Origin: Nevskia soli DSM 19509
GTDB taxonomy: Bacteria; Pseudomonadota; Gammaproteobacteria; Nevskiales; Nevskiaceae
DNA length: 64,000 bases
NCBI RefSeq assembly: GCF_000711955.1
Contig: NZ_JONR01000029.1
Span: forward strand, 7,426 to 71,425
Reading direction: 5' to 3'
The translations under genes were made by a program, and so were the position numbers. The notes below the pieces were generated by a model. The model saw nothing but the letters and a program-made list of their open reading frames with translations. It did no database searches and was not told where the DNA came from. Of this stretch, positions 17,279 through 25,834 are shown one piece after another. Numbering within the stretch: position 1 is the stretch's first letter; the number at the start of each line of letters is the position of its first letter.

Positions 17279-18285
17279 CGGGTCTGGCCTGTGGAAGTGG
17301 CGAAGGTGGGGCTGCGGCGCACGACTTCGGTGATGCGCACCGCGTTGTGGCCGTTGTTGACGCCGAAGCTGCCGCGGAACAGCGGCAGCCCGTCGACGCA
17401 GAGATCGATGGTTTTCGGCATGTTGATGGGGATGATGTCGCCGGGCTTGAGGCTCATCAGCTTGCGCAGGCTGATGCTGGTGCGCGCCAGCTCGGTTTCC
17501 AGGTCGACTTCGGCGTCCTTGATCTGCTCGCGCAGGGCGGTCGACCAGCGCTCGTCCTTGTCGGCGCGATCGGACTGCACGCCGGCGTCGAGCTGTTCGC
17601 GGATCGGCTCGATCATCGAGTACGGCATCGTCACGTGCAGGTCACCGCCGCCGCCGTCGAGCTCGATGCGGAACTTGGACACCACCACGATTTCGGACGG
17701 CGCGACGATGTTGGCGAAGTGGGGATTCACCTCGGACTGCATGTATTCGAATTCCAGCGGCATCACCGGCGACCAGGCTTCGCGCAGATCGACGAAGGCC
17801 TGGCGGATCAGCAGCTGGATCACGCGCATCTCTGTGGGGGTGAACTCGCGCCCTTCGATCTTGGTGGCGTAGCGGCCGTCGCCGCCGAAGAAGTTCTCCA
17901 CCACGGCGAACACCAGCTTGGGTTCGAACACGAACAAGGCGGTGCCGCGCAGGGGCTTGATGCGGATCAGGCTGAGGCTGGTCGGCACGTAGAGCGAATG
18001 GGTGTATTCGTTGAACTTCTGCAGCTCCATGCCGATCACGGTCAGCTCCGGCGTGCGCCGCATCATGTTGAACAGGCCGATGCGGAACAGGCGAGCGAAG
18101 CGCTCGTTGATCATTTCCAGGGTCGGCATGCGGCCGCGGATGATGCGGTCCTGCGAGGTGAAGTCGTAGCCGCGCGCCTCGCCCGGCGCCGGCGGCGGGG
18201 CGACGTCGACCTCACCGCTGTTGACGCCGTGCAGCAGCGCGTCGATTTCGTCCTGGGAGAGAAGATCCTGCAAGGGAGGGCTCAT
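17275..18285 (-). CDS. fliM: Flagellar switch protein FliM
   Basis: A 336-residue C-ring protein that binds CheY-P. The N-terminal CheY-binding peptide LLSQDEIDALL is at residues 8-18, followed by a flexible linker. The middle domain (about 40-225) begins DFTSQDRIIRGRMPTLEMINE, and the C-terminal SpoA domain ends IRITEVVRRSP. It overlaps fliL and fliN by four bases each. Confidence 0.97.
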   Translation of the reverse strand: MSPPLQDLLSQDEIDALLHGVNSGEVDVAPPPAPGEARGYDFTSQDRIIRGRMPTLEMINERFARLFRIGLFNMMRRTPELTVIGMELQKFNEYTHSLYVPTSLSLIRIKPLRGTALFVFEPKLVFAVVENFFGGDGRYATKIEGREFTPTEMRVIQLLIRQAFVDLREAWSPVMPLEFEYMQSEVNPHFANIVAPSEIVVVSKFRIELDGGGGDLHVTMPYSMIEPIREQLDAGVQSDRADKDERWSTALREQIKDAEVDLETELARTSISLRKLMSLKPGDIIPINMPKTIDLCVDGLPLFRGSFGVNNGHNAVRITEVVRRSPTFATSTGQTR

Positions 18286-18866
18286 TGCATGACGAAGCTG
18301 GTGAAGTAGACGGCGTCCACTTCGGATGGTGCGTTTTCTTCCTTCAGCGCGCGCCGTACTTCGTCCAGGGCCTGCTTCTGCAGCGCTTCCTTGGCGGGGC
18401 GGGTGCCGATGTCATGGGCGTGCTGCTGGCTGAACAACAGCATCAGGGCATTGCGGATGCGCGGCATATTGTTCTTGGCGGCATCGACCACCTTGGGATC
18501 GCGCGCCATCAGCTGCACCTCCACCTGCAGGAAGCGCATCGATTCCTCGTCAGCCATGTTGACGACGAAAGCCGGGGTCAGTTCGAGGTACAGGGCCGGT
18601 GCTTCACCCTTGGCCGTGGTAGCGTCGGCATCGCCGTCGGCGGCCTTCGCATCGTCCGTCGTATCGCGAGCCGCTTCGTGTGCGGCACCGTGTTTGGCCG
18701 GCGCGTGGCGGCTGGCGAGAAACCAGGTGCCGCCGCTGGCCATGGCCGCGGCGATCACCGCGGCGCCGAGAATCAGCAGCAGGGAACCACGACCGCTCTT
18801 GCCCGGTGCGGCCTTGACCACGACCTCACCCTCACCGCCGTCCTTCGATTTCGCCGCACTGGCCAT
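18282..18866 (-). CDS. fliL: Flagellar basal-body protein FliL
   Basis: A 194-residue single-span membrane protein that supports the stator. A basic N-terminus precedes a membrane helix (about 28-50), then an Ala/Asp-rich linker and the FliL domain with LYLELTPAFVVNMADEESMRFLQVEVQLM. It is the first gene of the fliLMNOPQR-flhB string. A sigma-54 type promoter lies 31-46 bases upstream of the start. Confidence 0.95.
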   Translation of the reverse strand: MASAAKSKDGGEGEVVVKAAPGKSGRGSLLLILGAAVIAAAMASGGTWFLASRHAPAKHGAAHEAARDTTDDAKAADGDADATTAKGEAPALYLELTPAFVVNMADEESMRFLQVEVQLMARDPKVVDAAKNNMPRIRNALMLLFSQQHAHDIGTRPAKEALQKQALDEVRRALKEENAPSEVDAVYFTSFVMQ

Positions 18867-18896
18867 CCCGACTCTCCATCAAGTTGCACGGCCTGG

Positions 18897-18912
18897 AGCA
18901 AGCCGTATGCCA
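18897..18912 (-). promoter_or_regulatory. Sigma-54 promoter of the fliL operon
   Basis: Minus-strand sequence TGGCAT-ACGGC-TTGCT. GG at -24 and GC at -12 are separated by exactly ten bases, matching the RpoN consensus TGGCAC-N5-TTGCW at all but one core position. It sits about 31 bases before the fliL ATG in the gap after fliK. RpoN and FleQ genes are in the same locus. Confidence 0.75.
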
Positions 18913-19030
18913 CACCTGAAAGACGCCCGAGTAGAGCGGCAACGGCAGCGGAATGCGGGATACGTCGGCTTTTTGACTGGAGCGCCGTCGATACGTCCGA
19001 CGGAAATGCGTCACGCCATGCCGTGGGGAA

Positions 19031-20242
19031 TCAGGCGAAGTCGTCAACCAGGCCGACACGCACGATGCGCGGGCCACCGACAGCCGCGTCCTCTTCGGCA
19101 TGGTCCCCACCGAAGTCTCGGGACTGCCGGGATTGGTGCTGGGTCTGGGCCGGAGAATGCCAGGAAGACTGCGAGCCGACGTGGCTCTGGGTCATCGCCA
19201 GGCCATCGCTGCCCAATAGGGCGCGCAGCTGCGGCATGGCGGCCTGCAGCGCCTCGCGGGCCTGGACGTGGGTGGCGGCGAAGCGTACTTCCGCACCCTC
19301 GGTGGTAATACGTATCTGCACCTGCACGCTGCCCAGATCGCGCGGATGCAGTTCGAGCCGTGCTTCCTGGACTTCGTGTCCCATTTGCCATTGCACCTGG
19401 TCCGCCAGAGTCTGCGGCCATTCGGCATGTTCCGGTCCGATGGATAAATGCGCGGTCGGAACCGGAGCTGGCGTCGGTGCTGCCGGGTCGGTGTTGAAAT
19501 TGTTCAACACTCGCGCGAAGGACTGTATGCCGGCCGCCGCGTCCGTCACAGCGGTTGGCTGCGTGGATGGCGCGGACGCGTCCGGGAGGGTTGGCTGCGT
19601 GGATGGCGCGGACGCGTCCGGGAGGGATGGCTGCGGAAGCGGAGCTTCGTGCGCCGCAGGCCTGGTTGGAGGGGCGGCTTCGGGCGCAGCCTTGGCCGCA
19701 CTTGGCTGGTTGGCGGCGTCGCCCGAGGCAGGCGGTGACGGCATGACTGCCGATGCGGCAGTGTCCATCATCCCTGTCACCGCCGGTAGCGTTGACGCTG
19801 GGGGAACCACCGCGGCGGAGCCCTTTGCCGCCGGTTTCGAAGGAGCAGGAGTATCCCCCGCCGCGCCGGATGGAGACTCCGGCACGTCGGCATTGGCCAA
19901 ATCACCCGAAGCAGCGGGCGCTGCCGCGCCCGCTGCATTCAGTGCGGACAGCAGCCAGGCCACGATTCCGCCATCCGCAGGGTTGGCAACAGTGTCTTGC
20001 GCGGCGGCTTCCTTGCCATCCGATTTGTCGCCGGCTTTATCGGCCCGCTGATCGGCGTCGGCAGGTTTCTGGGCGGCCGCCTTGTCGTCGGTTGGCGCGG
20101 CCGTATCGTTCGCGGCAGCGCCCTGCCCAGCCAGGTCCAGGGAAAACGAACCCGAAGCCGGTGCACCCGGTGCGGCGGATCCGTTGACCGCATTCGCGGG
20201 CAGCGCCTTGGCGCCCATGGCGGCGGAGCCGACGCTGAGCAT
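19031..20242 (-). CDS. fliK: Hook-length control protein FliK
   Basis: A 403-residue protein. The first about 270 residues are a low-complexity Ala/Pro/Asp-rich molecular ruler that includes a duplicated 12-residue unit (LPDASAPSTQPT). The C-terminal domain (about 290-370) has ARLELHPRDLGSVQVQIRIT and RFAATHVQAREALQAAMPQL, the FliK domain that contacts FlhB to switch export specificity. The ATG at 20242 is one base after the fliJ stop; an ATG eight codons on is an alternative. Confidence 0.93.
   Translation of the reverse strand: MLSVGSAAMGAKALPANAVNGSAAPGAPASGSFSLDLAGQGAAANDTAAPTDDKAAAQKPADADQRADKAGDKSDGKEAAAQDTVANPADGGIVAWLLSALNAAGAAAPAASGDLANADVPESPSGAAGDTPAPSKPAAKGSAAVVPPASTLPAVTGMMDTAASAVMPSPPASGDAANQPSAAKAAPEAAPPTRPAAHEAPLPQPSLPDASAPSTQPTLPDASAPSTQPTAVTDAAAGIQSFARVLNNFNTDPAAPTPAPVPTAHLSIGPEHAEWPQTLADQVQWQMGHEVQEARLELHPRDLGSVQVQIRITTEGAEVRFAATHVQAREALQAAMPQLRALLGSDGLAMTQSHVGSQSSWHSPAQTQHQSRQSRDFGGDHAEEDAAVGGPRIVRVGLVDDFA
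19553..19624. repeat. Two perfect 36-bp tandem copies within fliK
   Basis: Bases 19553-19588 and 19589-19624 are identical 36-base units, and a third partial copy starts at 19625 before diverging. On the minus strand each encodes LPDASAPSTQPT in frame. The unit lies in the ruler part of FliK, so copy number would change protein length without a frameshift. Confidence 0.92.
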
Positions 20243-20243
20243 C

Positions 20244-20696
20244 TCAGCCGGCCATCTGGGACGGCGCGGGACGCAGCTGGGCGAACTCGTCCAATTCGCG
20301 CTGCAGGCGGCGCTCCTGCACACGCCGTTCGTCGTTGTGGCAGCGATCGATCAGGTGTTCGAGCACATCGGTATCGCGGTGCTTGCCGACCCAGTGCTCG
20401 CGTGCCTGTTGCAGGCGCTGACGCGCATCGGCCACGGCGCCGGATTGCCAGCGCAGGGCTTCAGCCAACTGCCGCAGAAAGGCTTCGCGGTTGGCCAGCA
20501 GGGCCGGCGCCATCGCCGCGCCGACGCGGCCCTCGCTGTATTCGCTGAGGTAGCGCTCCATTTCCAGCAACTGGTTCTCCTGCTGCGCCAATAGGCGCTG
20601 GCTTTCCGCCAGCTGGCGCGCGGCATGGTCTTCACGGCCCTGCGCCAGTTGATGGATCGGCGCCAGGCGTTTCGACAGGCTCGGTTTGGTGCTCAT
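20244..20696 (-). CDS. fliJ: Flagellar export chaperone FliJ
   Basis: A 150-residue almost wholly helical, charged protein with heptad-like runs (LAESQRLLAQQENQLLEMERYL; QRELDEFAQ), as expected of the FliJ coiled coil that sits in the FliI hexamer and activates the export gate. It overlaps fliI by four bases and is followed one base later by fliK. Sequence conservation in this family is low; position and coiled-coil character carry the call. Confidence 0.9.
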   Translation of the reverse strand: MSTKPSLSKRLAPIHQLAQGREDHAARQLAESQRLLAQQENQLLEMERYLSEYSEGRVGAAMAPALLANREAFLRQLAEALRWQSGAVADARQRLQQAREHWVGKHRDTDVLEHLIDRCHNDERRVQERRLQRELDEFAQLRPAPSQMAG

Positions 20697-22069
20697 TGCG
20701 GAAGCAGGTTCTCCAGGGCTTTGAGGCTATCGGCGAAAGCGGCGGGATCGTGAAAATCCTGGCGCAAGAAGCTCTCGATACGCGGCCACAGCAGAAGGGC
20801 GGTATCGACCAGGGCATCGCTACCCTTCTGATAGGCGCCGATGGCGATGAGGTCGCGGTTGCGCTGGTAGGCGGAGAGCAGTTGGCGAAAGCGCCGCACC
20901 AGTTGCTGATGCGGCACGGCGGTGATGTCGCGCGCCACGCGGGAAATGGAAGCCTCGACGTCGATCGCAGGATAGATGCCGGCCTCGGCGATACCGCGCG
21001 ACAACAGGATGTGGCCGTCGAGGATGCCGCGCGCCGTATCGGCGATGGGATCGTTGGGATCGTCGCCCTCGGTCAGCACGGTGTAGAAGGCGGTGATCGA
21101 ACCGCCGCCGGCCTCGCCGTTGCCGGCGCGCTCGACCAGCCGCGGCAGCTGCGCGAACACCGAGGGCGGATAACCGCGCGTGGTCGGCGGTTCGCCCACG
21201 GCCAGACCGATCTCGCGCTGCGCCTGGGCGAAGCGGGTCAGGGAATCCATCAGCAGCAAGACCTGCTTGCCCTGGTCGCGGAAGCTTTCGGCGATGGAGG
21301 TGGCGAGCCAGGCGCCGCGCAGGCGCAGCAGCGGTGCGCGGTCGGCCGGCGTGGCCACCACCACGGCGCGCTTCAGGCCCTGGACGCCGAGGCTGTGGTC
21401 GATGAAATCGCGCACTTCACGGCCGCGCTCCCCGATCAGGCCGACGACGATGACATCGGCCTCGGTGAAGCGGGTCATCATGCCGAGCAGGGTGCTCTTG
21501 CCGACGCCGGTGCCGGCGAACAGGCCCAGGCGCTGTCCACGGCCGACGGTGAGCAGGGAATTGATGGCGCGCACGCCGACGTCGAGCGGGCGCATGATCG
21601 GCGCGCGCGTCATCGGGTTGATCGACTCCACCGCCGGCAGGCGCCGCTCGCAGCGCAGCGGGCCGGCGCTGTCGATCGGCTTGCCCTCGCCGTCGAGCAC
21701 GCGGCCAAGCAGGCCGTCGCCGACCGGGATCGCCGCCGCGTGCGGCAGGGGAATGACGCGGGCATTGGGCAGCAGGCCGCGCATCTCGCCCACCGGCATG
21801 AGGAACACGCGTTCGCCGGAGAAGCCCACCACTTCGGCCTCCACCTCGCTGTCCGGACCGCTGATGACGCGGCAGCGCGAACCGATCTGCGCCTGGCAGC
21901 CGACGGCTTCCAGGGTCAGGCCGACGACCCGCTTGAGCAGGCCTTCGGCGACCACAGTGCGCTGCTGCGGCAAGCGCTGCATGCGCTGGCGTAGGCCCGA
22001 GGCGAGGCGCTGGTTGGAGCCGGCGCCCCATTCATCGGCTTGCTCGCGGCTGGCAGGCTCCTGGCTCAC
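20693..22069 (-). CDS. fliI: Flagellar export ATPase FliI
   Basis: A 458-residue F1-like ATPase that energises type III export. Walker A is GLFAGTGVGKSTLLGMM and Walker B VLLLMDSLTRFAQAQREIGL. The family segment GEPPTTRGYPPSVFAQLPRL and C-terminal helical domain are complete. The start is taken as GTG at 22069, whose GTGA overlaps the fliH stop; there is no good ribosome binding site, so translation is probably coupled to fliH. Confidence 0.96.
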   Translation of the reverse strand: MSQEPASREQADEWGAGSNQRLASGLRQRMQRLPQQRTVVAEGLLKRVVGLTLEAVGCQAQIGSRCRVISGPDSEVEAEVVGFSGERVFLMPVGEMRGLLPNARVIPLPHAAAIPVGDGLLGRVLDGEGKPIDSAGPLRCERRLPAVESINPMTRAPIMRPLDVGVRAINSLLTVGRGQRLGLFAGTGVGKSTLLGMMTRFTEADVIVVGLIGERGREVRDFIDHSLGVQGLKRAVVVATPADRAPLLRLRGAWLATSIAESFRDQGKQVLLLMDSLTRFAQAQREIGLAVGEPPTTRGYPPSVFAQLPRLVERAGNGEAGGGSITAFYTVLTEGDDPNDPIADTARGILDGHILLSRGIAEAGIYPAIDVEASISRVARDITAVPHQQLVRRFRQLLSAYQRNRDLIAIGAYQKGSDALVDTALLLWPRIESFLRQDFHDPAAFADSLKALENLLPQ

Positions 22070-22644
22070 CGGGAGGTGCCGCCGTCGTCGAGCAGGGCCT
22101 GGGCCAGGCTGCGCTCGCGTGTGGCCAGGGTGGCGTCGACCCAGCCGCTGTCGCCGGCGATGCGGCAATCACCGCGCGCCAGGGTGGGATCGGGCACGAT
22201 GCGCCAAGCCGTCACTTCGGCGGGCCGCACCAGGGTGTCCTTGAGCAGGCGCGCATCGTCCGGGTGCAGCAGCACGCGCAGTTCGCGCGGCACCACCACC
22301 AGGGCGGCCACCGCCTCGTTCACCGTGGCGGCCATGCGCGCCGGGTCGATCTCGAATTCCTGCTGCACCAGCTGCCGCGCGGCGCGCAGGGCCAGCTCCA
22401 CCAGCACGGCCTCGACGTCGGCATCGAGCTGCGCCAGCGGCTGTGCGCAGTGTTCCAGCAACTGCCGCAGGCGCTGCGCCTGCTGTTGCATCTCGGCCAT
22501 GCCTGCGGCGAGGCCGTCGGCGTGGCCGCGGGCGAATCCTTCCTCATGGGCCGCGGCTTCGAGATCGTCGAGCTGGGCCGCGGTACGCAAGGGGGCTGGC
22601 GCGGCGTTGAAGACCGGCAGTTCCCAACGCTGTGCCCCGGCCAT
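22066..22644 (-). CDS. fliH: Flagellar export ATPase regulator FliH
   Basis: A 192-residue protein. The middle is a long helix (AAAHEEGFARGHADGLAAGM, with small-residue repeats typical of FliH). The C-terminal domain resembles V-ATPase subunit E (VLVELALRAARQLVQQEFEI; GDCRIAGDSGWVDATLATR). It inhibits and localises FliI at the C-ring through FliN. The ATG at 22644 has CAGGG upstream. An alternative TTG at 22671, overlapping fliG with AGAGG before it, would add nine residues. Confidence 0.92.
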   Translation of the reverse strand: MAGAQRWELPVFNAAPAPLRTAAQLDDLEAAAHEEGFARGHADGLAAGMAEMQQQAQRLRQLLEHCAQPLAQLDADVEAVLVELALRAARQLVQQEFEIDPARMAATVNEAVAALVVVPRELRVLLHPDDARLLKDTLVRPAEVTAWRIVPDPTLARGDCRIAGDSGWVDATLATRERSLAQALLDDGGTSR

Positions 22645-22663
22645 CTGCCCTGCGGGCCGGGCG

Positions 22664-23686
22664 CTAGACAAATTCCTCTCCCTTGCCGCCAAGCTGGATC
22701 TCTCCCGCTTCGGCCAGACGCCTGGCAGCGGCGAGGATTTCCTTCTGCGCCGCCTCGACGTCGGCCAGGCGTACCGGTCCCTTGGCTTCCATGTCCTCGT
22801 TGAGCATCTCGGCCGCACGCTTGGACATGTTCTTCATGAACTTCTCGCGCACGCGCGGATCGGCCCCCTTCAGGGCCATCCCGAGCATGTCGTTGTTGGC
22901 CTCGCGCAGCAGGGCCTGGATGCCGCGGTCGTCGACATCGGCCAGATCGTCGAAGACGAACATCAGGTCCTGGATCTTGAGGCCGAGGTCGGAATCAGCC
23001 TCGGAGATGGCGGCGATGATGGTGCCTTCAGCTGCGGAATCCATCAGGTTGAGAATATTGGCCGCGACCTTGATGCCACCGACGCTGGAGGACTTGATAT
23101 TGCTGCCGCCGGAGAACTGCTTCTCCATGATCTCGTCGAGCTCGCGCAGCGCCGCCGGCTGGATGCCGTCGAGTCGCGCGATGCGCATCAGCACGTCGCC
23201 GCGCATGCGCTCGGGCAGCTGCGCCAGGATGTCGGCGGCCTGGTCGGGGTCGAGATATGCGAGCACGATGGCGACGATCTGCGGATGTTCGTTGCGCACC
23301 AGGTCGGCCACGGCGCGCGTCTCCATCCACTTCAGCGCTTCCAGGCCCTTGCTGTTGCGGCCGAGCAGGATGCGGTCGATCAGGCCGTTGGCCTTGCCCT
23401 CGCCCAGCGCGCCGACCAGCACGCGCCGCACGTAGTCGTCCGCGCCGACGCCGAGCGAGGTCTGGTTTTCCAGTTCGTCGACGAAGCGTTCCACCACTTC
23501 GGTGGCGTGTTCGCGCGAGACGTTGCTGAGCGAGGCCATGGCCTGCCCGACCTTCTGCACGTCCTTGGCGCCGAGATGCTTGAGCACCTCCGCCGCCTCG
23601 CTCTCGCCCAGGGACATGAGCAGGATGGCGGCGCGCTCCGGACCCGAGGCCGCCGCCGGTTTGATCGCGGTGCCGTTGTCAGCCAT
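22664..23686 (-). CDS. fliG: Flagellar switch protein FliG
   Basis: A 340-residue rotor protein. The N-terminal domain starts after about 17 variable residues (ERAAILLMSLGESEAAEVLKHL) and binds FliF. The middle domain has the EHPQIVAIVLAYLDP motif, binding FliM. The C-terminal torque helix contains DLADVDDRGIQALLREA and MKNMSKRAAEMLNEDMEA, with the charged residues that meet MotC. It overlaps fliF by eight bases. Confidence 0.97.
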   Translation of the reverse strand: MADNGTAIKPAAASGPERAAILLMSLGESEAAEVLKHLGAKDVQKVGQAMASLSNVSREHATEVVERFVDELENQTSLGVGADDYVRRVLVGALGEGKANGLIDRILLGRNSKGLEALKWMETRAVADLVRNEHPQIVAIVLAYLDPDQAADILAQLPERMRGDVLMRIARLDGIQPAALRELDEIMEKQFSGGSNIKSSSVGGIKVAANILNLMDSAAEGTIIAAISEADSDLGLKIQDLMFVFDDLADVDDRGIQALLREANNDMLGMALKGADPRVREKFMKNMSKRAAEMLNEDMEAKGPVRLADVEAAQKEILAAARRLAEAGEIQLGGKGEEFV

Positions 23687-25343
23687 CGTTGCCGAGCCAG
23701 GTCTTCACCACCTGCGCCACCCGCTTGGGGTCCTGCGCCACCGCGCTGCGCGCGGCGGCGAGCTTCTGTTCGTATGGAGACGCACCGCCGGCGCGGGGGC
23801 CGCTCAGGGACAGCCGCTCCTCGCCCATGTCGGCGCCCAGTTCGCCGATCGGCATCGGCGCCAGCTGGCGCGGCGCGCTCATCAGGTTGCGCAGCAACGG
23901 CCGCAGCACGACGAAGATCAGCACCAGCACGCTTAGGGCGCCCAGGCCCTGGCGAGCGATGTCGCGCAGCTCCGGGCGCTGCCACAAAGGCAGCGGCGTG
24001 ATCGCCGGCACTTCGGTGGCGGCAAAGGGCGCGTTCTGCACGCTGACGCTGTCGCCGCGCGCGGCATCGAAGCCCACCGCCTCGCGTACCAGGGATTCGA
24101 CCTTGGCCATCTCCTCCTTGGTCAACGGCGTCAGCGTGGTCTTGCCGGTCTTGGCGTCAATGCGCGGCAGGTTATCGACCAGTACCGCTACGGACAGGCG
24201 GCGCAGGCGGCCCACCGGCTGCCGTGTGTGGCTGAGGGTGCGGTCCAGTTCGTAGTTACGGGTGTTGCTGCGGCTCTGCGTCAACACGCCGTCGTTGCCT
24301 GGGGTAGCAGCCACGGCCGCGGGCGTTGTCTCCTTGGGCGCGTCCTTGGTTTCGACCTTCGCCGCCGGCTTGGCCGGTGTCGTGGCGGCAGGCGGCTGGT
24401 TGCTGGTGGCGCCGGGAATGCCCTGTGCGCCGCCGGCACCGCCGCGCGTGGTGTCCTCGCTGGTCTGCTCGCTGCGGACCACGGCGGAATCCGGCTTGTA
24501 GGATTCGTGTGCCTCCTCGGTGACGGAGAAATCCACGTCGGCGGCGACCTGGGCGTTGACCCGGCCCGGGCCGAGCATCGGCGTCAGCAGCTGCTCCAGG
24601 CGGCGCACGTAGTCCGCCTCGAGCCGATGAGTCTGTTCGAACTGGGCGGTGCTCTGCGCCGCTTCGCTGTCCGGATCGGCTTCGGTCAGCAGATGGCCGT
24701 ACTGGTCGATGACGGTGACGGCGCCAGGGGTCAGGTCCGGCACGCTGGAAGCGACGATGTGCACGATGGAGGAGACTTGGCCCTGTTCGAGCTGGCGTCC
24801 CGGGTAGAGCTCGACCAGCACCGAGGCGCTGGCATTGTCCTGGCGGCGCACGAAGGGCGAGGCCTTGGGCAGGCCCAGGTGCACGCGGGCCGACTTGACC
24901 GGCTGCAGGCTGCTGACGGTCCGCGCCAGCTCGGTCTCCAGCGCCAACTGATAGCGTGCGGTCTCCATGAACTGGCTGGTGCCGAGCCCCTGATCCTGCT
25001 GGATCATTTCGAAGCCCATGGCGGAACCCTTGGGCAAGCCCTGCGCGGCGAGACGCATGCGCGCTTCGTAGACCTTGTCGCCGGGCACGGTGACGCTGCC
25101 GCTGGACGGATCGAGACGGAACGGCAGTCCGGAACTGCGCAGGGCTTCAGCTACGGCGGATGCATCCTTCTCCGCCAGTCCCGGATAGACCGGCACGTAG
25201 TTCGGCTGCTGTGACCAAGTGAACAGGGCGACGCCGGCTGCCACCGCCATGGCCAGTCCGATCAGCAACGCCAGCTGGCGCACTGCCGGCAGATCCTTCA
25301 GACCGCGCATCTGCTTCATCGACAGTGTGGCAAATTCAGCCAT
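23679..25343 (-). CDS. fliF: Flagellar MS-ring protein FliF
   Basis: A 554-residue MS-ring protein. Two membrane helices are seen: about residues 23-45 (LALLIGLAMAVAAGVALFTWS) and near 455-475 (GLGALSVLVLIFVVLRPLL). The periplasmic ring-building motifs between them include YPGLAEKDASAVAEALRSSG and QGLPKGSAMGFEMI. A Pro/Ala-rich insert is present around 300-350. The cytoplasmic C-terminus (SARSAVAQDPKRVAQVVKTWLGND) is the FliG-binding tail. Confidence 0.97.
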   Translation of the reverse strand: MAEFATLSMKQMRGLKDLPAVRQLALLIGLAMAVAAGVALFTWSQQPNYVPVYPGLAEKDASAVAEALRSSGLPFRLDPSSGSVTVPGDKVYEARMRLAAQGLPKGSAMGFEMIQQDQGLGTSQFMETARYQLALETELARTVSSLQPVKSARVHLGLPKASPFVRRQDNASASVLVELYPGRQLEQGQVSSIVHIVASSVPDLTPGAVTVIDQYGHLLTEADPDSEAAQSTAQFEQTHRLEADYVRRLEQLLTPMLGPGRVNAQVAADVDFSVTEEAHESYKPDSAVVRSEQTSEDTTRGGAGGAQGIPGATSNQPPAATTPAKPAAKVETKDAPKETTPAAVAATPGNDGVLTQSRSNTRNYELDRTLSHTRQPVGRLRRLSVAVLVDNLPRIDAKTGKTTLTPLTKEEMAKVESLVREAVGFDAARGDSVSVQNAPFAATEVPAITPLPLWQRPELRDIARQGLGALSVLVLIFVVLRPLLRNLMSAPRQLAPMPIGELGADMGEERLSLSGPRAGGASPYEQKLAAARSAVAQDPKRVAQVVKTWLGNDG

Positions 25344-25371
25344 GTCTCATCGTTCCCGTTGCAATGCCGCG

Positions 25372-25692
25372 CTAGAGCGGCATGTTCATGATGTCCTGGT
25401 AAGCGCTGACCAGGCGATTACGGACCTCGACCATGCTGCGGAACGAAACCTGCGCCTTGGTGGTGGCGAGCATCACCCCGGACAGGTCGGTATTCGGATC
25501 GCCCAGCTCGAAGGCGCGCTGCTGCCGCGAAGCTTCGCTCTGAGCGCCGTTGACGCGATCAATGGAATCCTTGAGCAGGGAACCGAAGCTGTGTCCGCCA
25601 TCGGCGGCCGGCGCGGGCTTCTGCTGCGCCGAAGCCTGGGCGCTCAAGGCGCGGATCTGCGCCAGTACTCCGTTGACATCGATCTGGTTCAT
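25372..25692 (-). CDS. fliE: Flagellar hook-basal body protein FliE
   Basis: A 106-residue adaptor between MS ring and rod. The C-terminal half has NTDLSGVMLATTKAQVSFRSMVEVRNRLVSAY with the conserved FliE ending YQDIMNMPL. It opens the fliEFGHIJK operon, 28 bases before fliF. A sigma-54 element lies about 50 bases upstream of the start. Confidence 0.95.
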   Translation of the reverse strand: MNQIDVNGVLAQIRALSAQASAQQKPAPAADGGHSFGSLLKDSIDRVNGAQSEASRQQRAFELGDPNTDLSGVMLATTKAQVSFRSMVEVRNRLVSAYQDIMNMPL

Positions 25693-25740
25693 GCTTCTGG
25701 TCCTTGCCGGCCGGCTGGGCCGGCGTTGTCAGCGCGGTGG

Positions 25741-25756
25741 AGCAAGTCCTATGCCT
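25741..25756 (-). promoter_or_regulatory. Sigma-54 promoter of the fliE operon
   Basis: The minus strand reads AGGCAT-AGGAC-TTGCT. GG and GC are ten bases apart, the -12 element is perfect, and the -24 element differs from TGGCAC at two positions. It is in the gap between fleQ and fliE, about 49 bases before the fliE ATG. Confidence 0.7.
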
Positions 25757-25834
25757 GCCTATTACGCCCTTGCAGGCGACGCCTGACGCGGATCCGACGC
25801 GGCATTCGAACAATGCCGTGCCGGATTCCCGTCG

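Noticed and set aside
18985..19003. CCGTCG-N7-CGACGG hairpin between fliK and fliL
   Set aside because: Stem of six pairs without a T run in the direction of transcription; not called as a terminator.
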